A DNA stretch of 7,773 nucleotides, from assembly GCA_024636425.1 (NCBI GenBank), contig JAGXHB010000045.1:1-7773 (forward strand), written 5' to 3'. Both the position numbers and the translations under genes were made by a program. The notes below the pieces were generated by a model. The model was not told where the DNA came from. It worked only from the letters and a program-made list of their open reading frames with translations, and did no database searches. The first letter of the stretch is position 1, and each line of letters begins with the position of its first letter. Of the stretch, positions 6,789-7,773 are shown in pieces. Source of the stretch: Roseobacter sp. (GTDB lineage: Bacteria; Pseudomonadota; Alphaproteobacteria; Rhodobacterales; Rhodobacteraceae).

Positions 6789-6817
6789 TTGCGGCGAACC
6801 CATATGATAGATATAGG
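6789..6817 (+). promoter_or_regulatory. Candidate efp promoter
   Basis: TTGCGG (6789-6794) and TATAGG (6812-6817) are separated by 17 bases and fit a sigma-70 promoter loosely. A start of transcription near 6824 would give a leader of about 38 bases before the efp ATG. Both hexamers are imperfect, so this is a suggestion only. Confidence 0.35.
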
Positions 6818-6861
6818 TCGCGCGAAATTCACTTCAACTCATTTGCCATGGTGTACACAAC

Positions 6862-7425
6862 ATGCCCAAGATTAACGGAAACGAAATTCGGCCCGGAAAC
6901 GTGCTCGAACATAACGGTGGCCTCTGGGCTGCGGTAAAGGTTGATCATGTGAAACCCGGCAAGGGTGGTGCCTTTGCGCAGGTCGAAATGCGCAACCTGC
7001 GCAACGGGTCGAAACTGAACGAACGCTTCCGCAGCGCCGACAAGGTCGAAAAAGTCCGTCTGGAGCAAAAAGATCAACAATTTCTGTATGAAGACGCCGG
7101 AATGTTGGTCCTGATGGACACGCAGACCTACGAGCAGGTACAGCTTTCCGCCGAGCTTCTGGGCGAGCGTCGCCCGTTTTTGCAGGACGGAATGATGGTC
7201 GTGGTGGAGTATCACGAGGACGAGGCGCTGAACGCGTCCTTGCCTCAGAAAGTCACCTGCAAGATCGTCGAGACCGAGCCGGTGGTCAAAGGCCAGACGG
7301 CGGCGAATTCTTTCAAGCCTGCGATCTTGGATAACGGGGTCAAGGTCATGGTGCCGCCTTTCGTCGGACAGGACGAGGACATCATCGTGAATACTGAGAC
7401 GATGGAGTATTCCGAGCGCGCCTGA
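6862..7425 (+). CDS. efp: Elongation factor P
   Basis: This 187-residue translation factor is the usual length. EF-P binds ribosomes stalled at consecutive prolines, between the P and E sites, and speeds peptide bond formation. The N-terminal KOW-like domain carries the tip loop KPGKGGAF (31-38) with K34, the residue that is lysylated by EpmA/EpmB in many proteobacteria. The middle OB domain is at about 67-125. The C-terminal OB domain (about 130-185) holds the family signature around KGQTAANSFKPAILDNGVKVMVPPF. The start at 6862 gives the canonical MPKINGNEIRPGNV opening. Its ribosome binding site is weak (GGTG at 6850-6853, eight bases upstream), and an out-of-frame ATG lies at 6848. It stands alone, with a divergent gene upstream and a strong terminator downstream. 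No EF-P modification gene is in the window. Confidence 0.98.
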   Translation: MPKINGNEIRPGNVLEHNGGLWAAVKVDHVKPGKGGAFAQVEMRNLRNGSKLNERFRSADKVEKVRLEQKDQQFLYEDAGMLVLMDTQTYEQVQLSAELLGERRPFLQDGMMVVVEYHEDEALNASLPQKVTCKIVETEPVVKGQTAANSFKPAILDNGVKVMVPPFVGQDEDIIVNTETMEYSERA

Positions 7426-7429
7426 CGCC

Positions 7430-7458
7430 CCGAGCATTGACGCTACGTCATACCTCGG
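7430..7458. repeat. Nested inverted repeat just after efp
   Basis: CCGAG (7430-7434) pairs with CTCGG (7454-7458), and inside it TGACG (7438-7442) pairs with CGTCA (7446-7450) around a CTA loop. A symmetric three-base internal loop separates the two stems. It begins five bases after the efp stop and precedes the terminator, so it may protect the mRNA 3' end. Confidence 0.5.
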
Positions 7459-7469
7459 AAAGTTGTGAA

Positions 7470-7498
7470 AAGCTCCGGATTGTCCGGGGCTTTTTTTT
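7470..7498 (+). terminator. Intrinsic terminator of efp
   Basis: AAGCTCCGGA (7470-7479) pairs with TCCGGGGCTT (7483-7492), ten pairs with one wobble and a tight TTG loop. The T-run at 7491-7498 follows at once. This is a textbook Rho-independent terminator 45 bases after the efp stop. Confidence 0.93.
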
Positions 7499-7556
7499 CT
7501 TCTTGCGTCTGCCTTGGCGGGTTGATCGCTCTGCCAAAGCGTTCTCTGTGGCGCAG

Positions 7557-7773
7557 ATGCAACAAAATGCGTATCGACGAAATCTGCTGCCTGAATTTCA
7601 GGCATCTGCAAGTCTGCATCTGTGGTACGTGCCCGTCCTTGGCACCGCCTATCTGGGGTGGAGCAGCGCACGTGAACTGGCCTTCAGCCACGCCGCGCTG
7701 AAACACCGTCTTGAGCAGCGACCAAGCGGGCTGTTCCGCTTCAAGGGGTTTGTCGCGCATGACCAGACGAGCA
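7557..7773 (+). CDS. Possible start of an unrecognised gene, cut by the right edge
   Basis: An open frame of 72 codons runs from ATG 7557 off the window end. From about residue 19 the translation looks protein-like: ASLHLWYVPVLGTAYLGW (18-35), SSARELAFSHAALKHRLEQR (36-55), then SGLFRFKGFVAHDQTS. Codon choice there is G/C-ending, as in neighbouring genes, while the first 20 codons are not. The true start may therefore lie later, or upstream in the same frame, which is open back to the efp terminator (GTG 7548, TTG 7503). No clear ribosome binding site precedes 7557. I do not recognise the family. The hydrophobic stretch at 20-34 is too short and polar-flanked to call a membrane segment. Confidence 0.4.
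   Translation, partial: MQQNAYRRNLLPEFQASASLHLWYVPVLGTAYLGWSSARELAFSHAALKHRLEQRPSGLFRFKGFVAHDQTS

Noticed and set aside
6829..7671. 280-codon minus-strand ORF opposite efp
   Set aside because: It covers a certain efp gene, its terminator and the spacer, and the translation is a shadow without motifs.
7443..7760. 105-codon minus-strand ORF downstream of efp
   Set aside because: It reads through the efp terminator hairpin and its A-run (the QEEKKAPDN part), has no clear ribosome binding site, and competes with a better plus-strand frame.

Overview
The window looks like a piece of an alphaproteobacterial chromosome, most likely Rhodobacteraceae (the roseobacter group). The reasons are a fairly high G+C content with G/C-rich third codon positions, an ordered pcm-like / tolC / PopZ-like block as found in alphaproteobacteria, and a small DUF6280-type protein next to efp. 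There are no IS elements, phage genes, CRISPR arrays, tRNAs or rRNAs. Nearly all of it reads as ordinary core or near-core chromosome, and I do not see a clear new multi-gene system.

Layout. (1) Positions 1-2532, minus strand: a three-gene molybdenum hydroxylase operon in the order [2Fe-2S] subunit, FAD subunit, molybdopterin subunit. The genes are joined by two ATGA stop/start overlaps, and the last gene is cut by the left edge. The four-cysteine insert in the FAD subunit points to the PaoABC (YagTSR) aldehyde oxidoreductase branch. Unlike E. coli PaoA, the iron-sulfur subunit has no Tat signal, so a cytoplasmic enzyme is expected. (2) 2533-2888: a 356-base divergent spacer with the pao-side promoter region and one doubtful 77-codon ORF. 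(3) 2889-6200, plus strand: a protein-isoaspartate methyltransferase homologue with an altered substrate motif, a TolC-family outer-membrane channel, and a long acidic protein with PopZ-like ends. (4) 6268-6297: a symmetric bidirectional terminator. (5) 6319-6639, minus strand: a 106-residue DUF6280-type protein. (6) 6640-6861: a divergent promoter region. (7) 6862-7425, plus strand: elongation factor P, followed by a nested hairpin and a strong intrinsic terminator. (8) 7499-7773: the 5' part of a possible further plus-strand gene that runs off the right edge.

How the genes work together. The pao genes encode one heterotrimeric enzyme that would oxidise aldehydes to acids, passing electrons from the Mo cofactor through Fe-S centres to FAD. 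The methyltransferase-like protein and TolC probably share a transcript (62-base gap). The PopZ-like gene follows after 73 bases and a weak hairpin. The order tolC then popZ recalls Caulobacter, where the polar organiser gene lies next to an S-layer-export TolC homologue. EF-P is a translation factor and stands as its own transcription unit.
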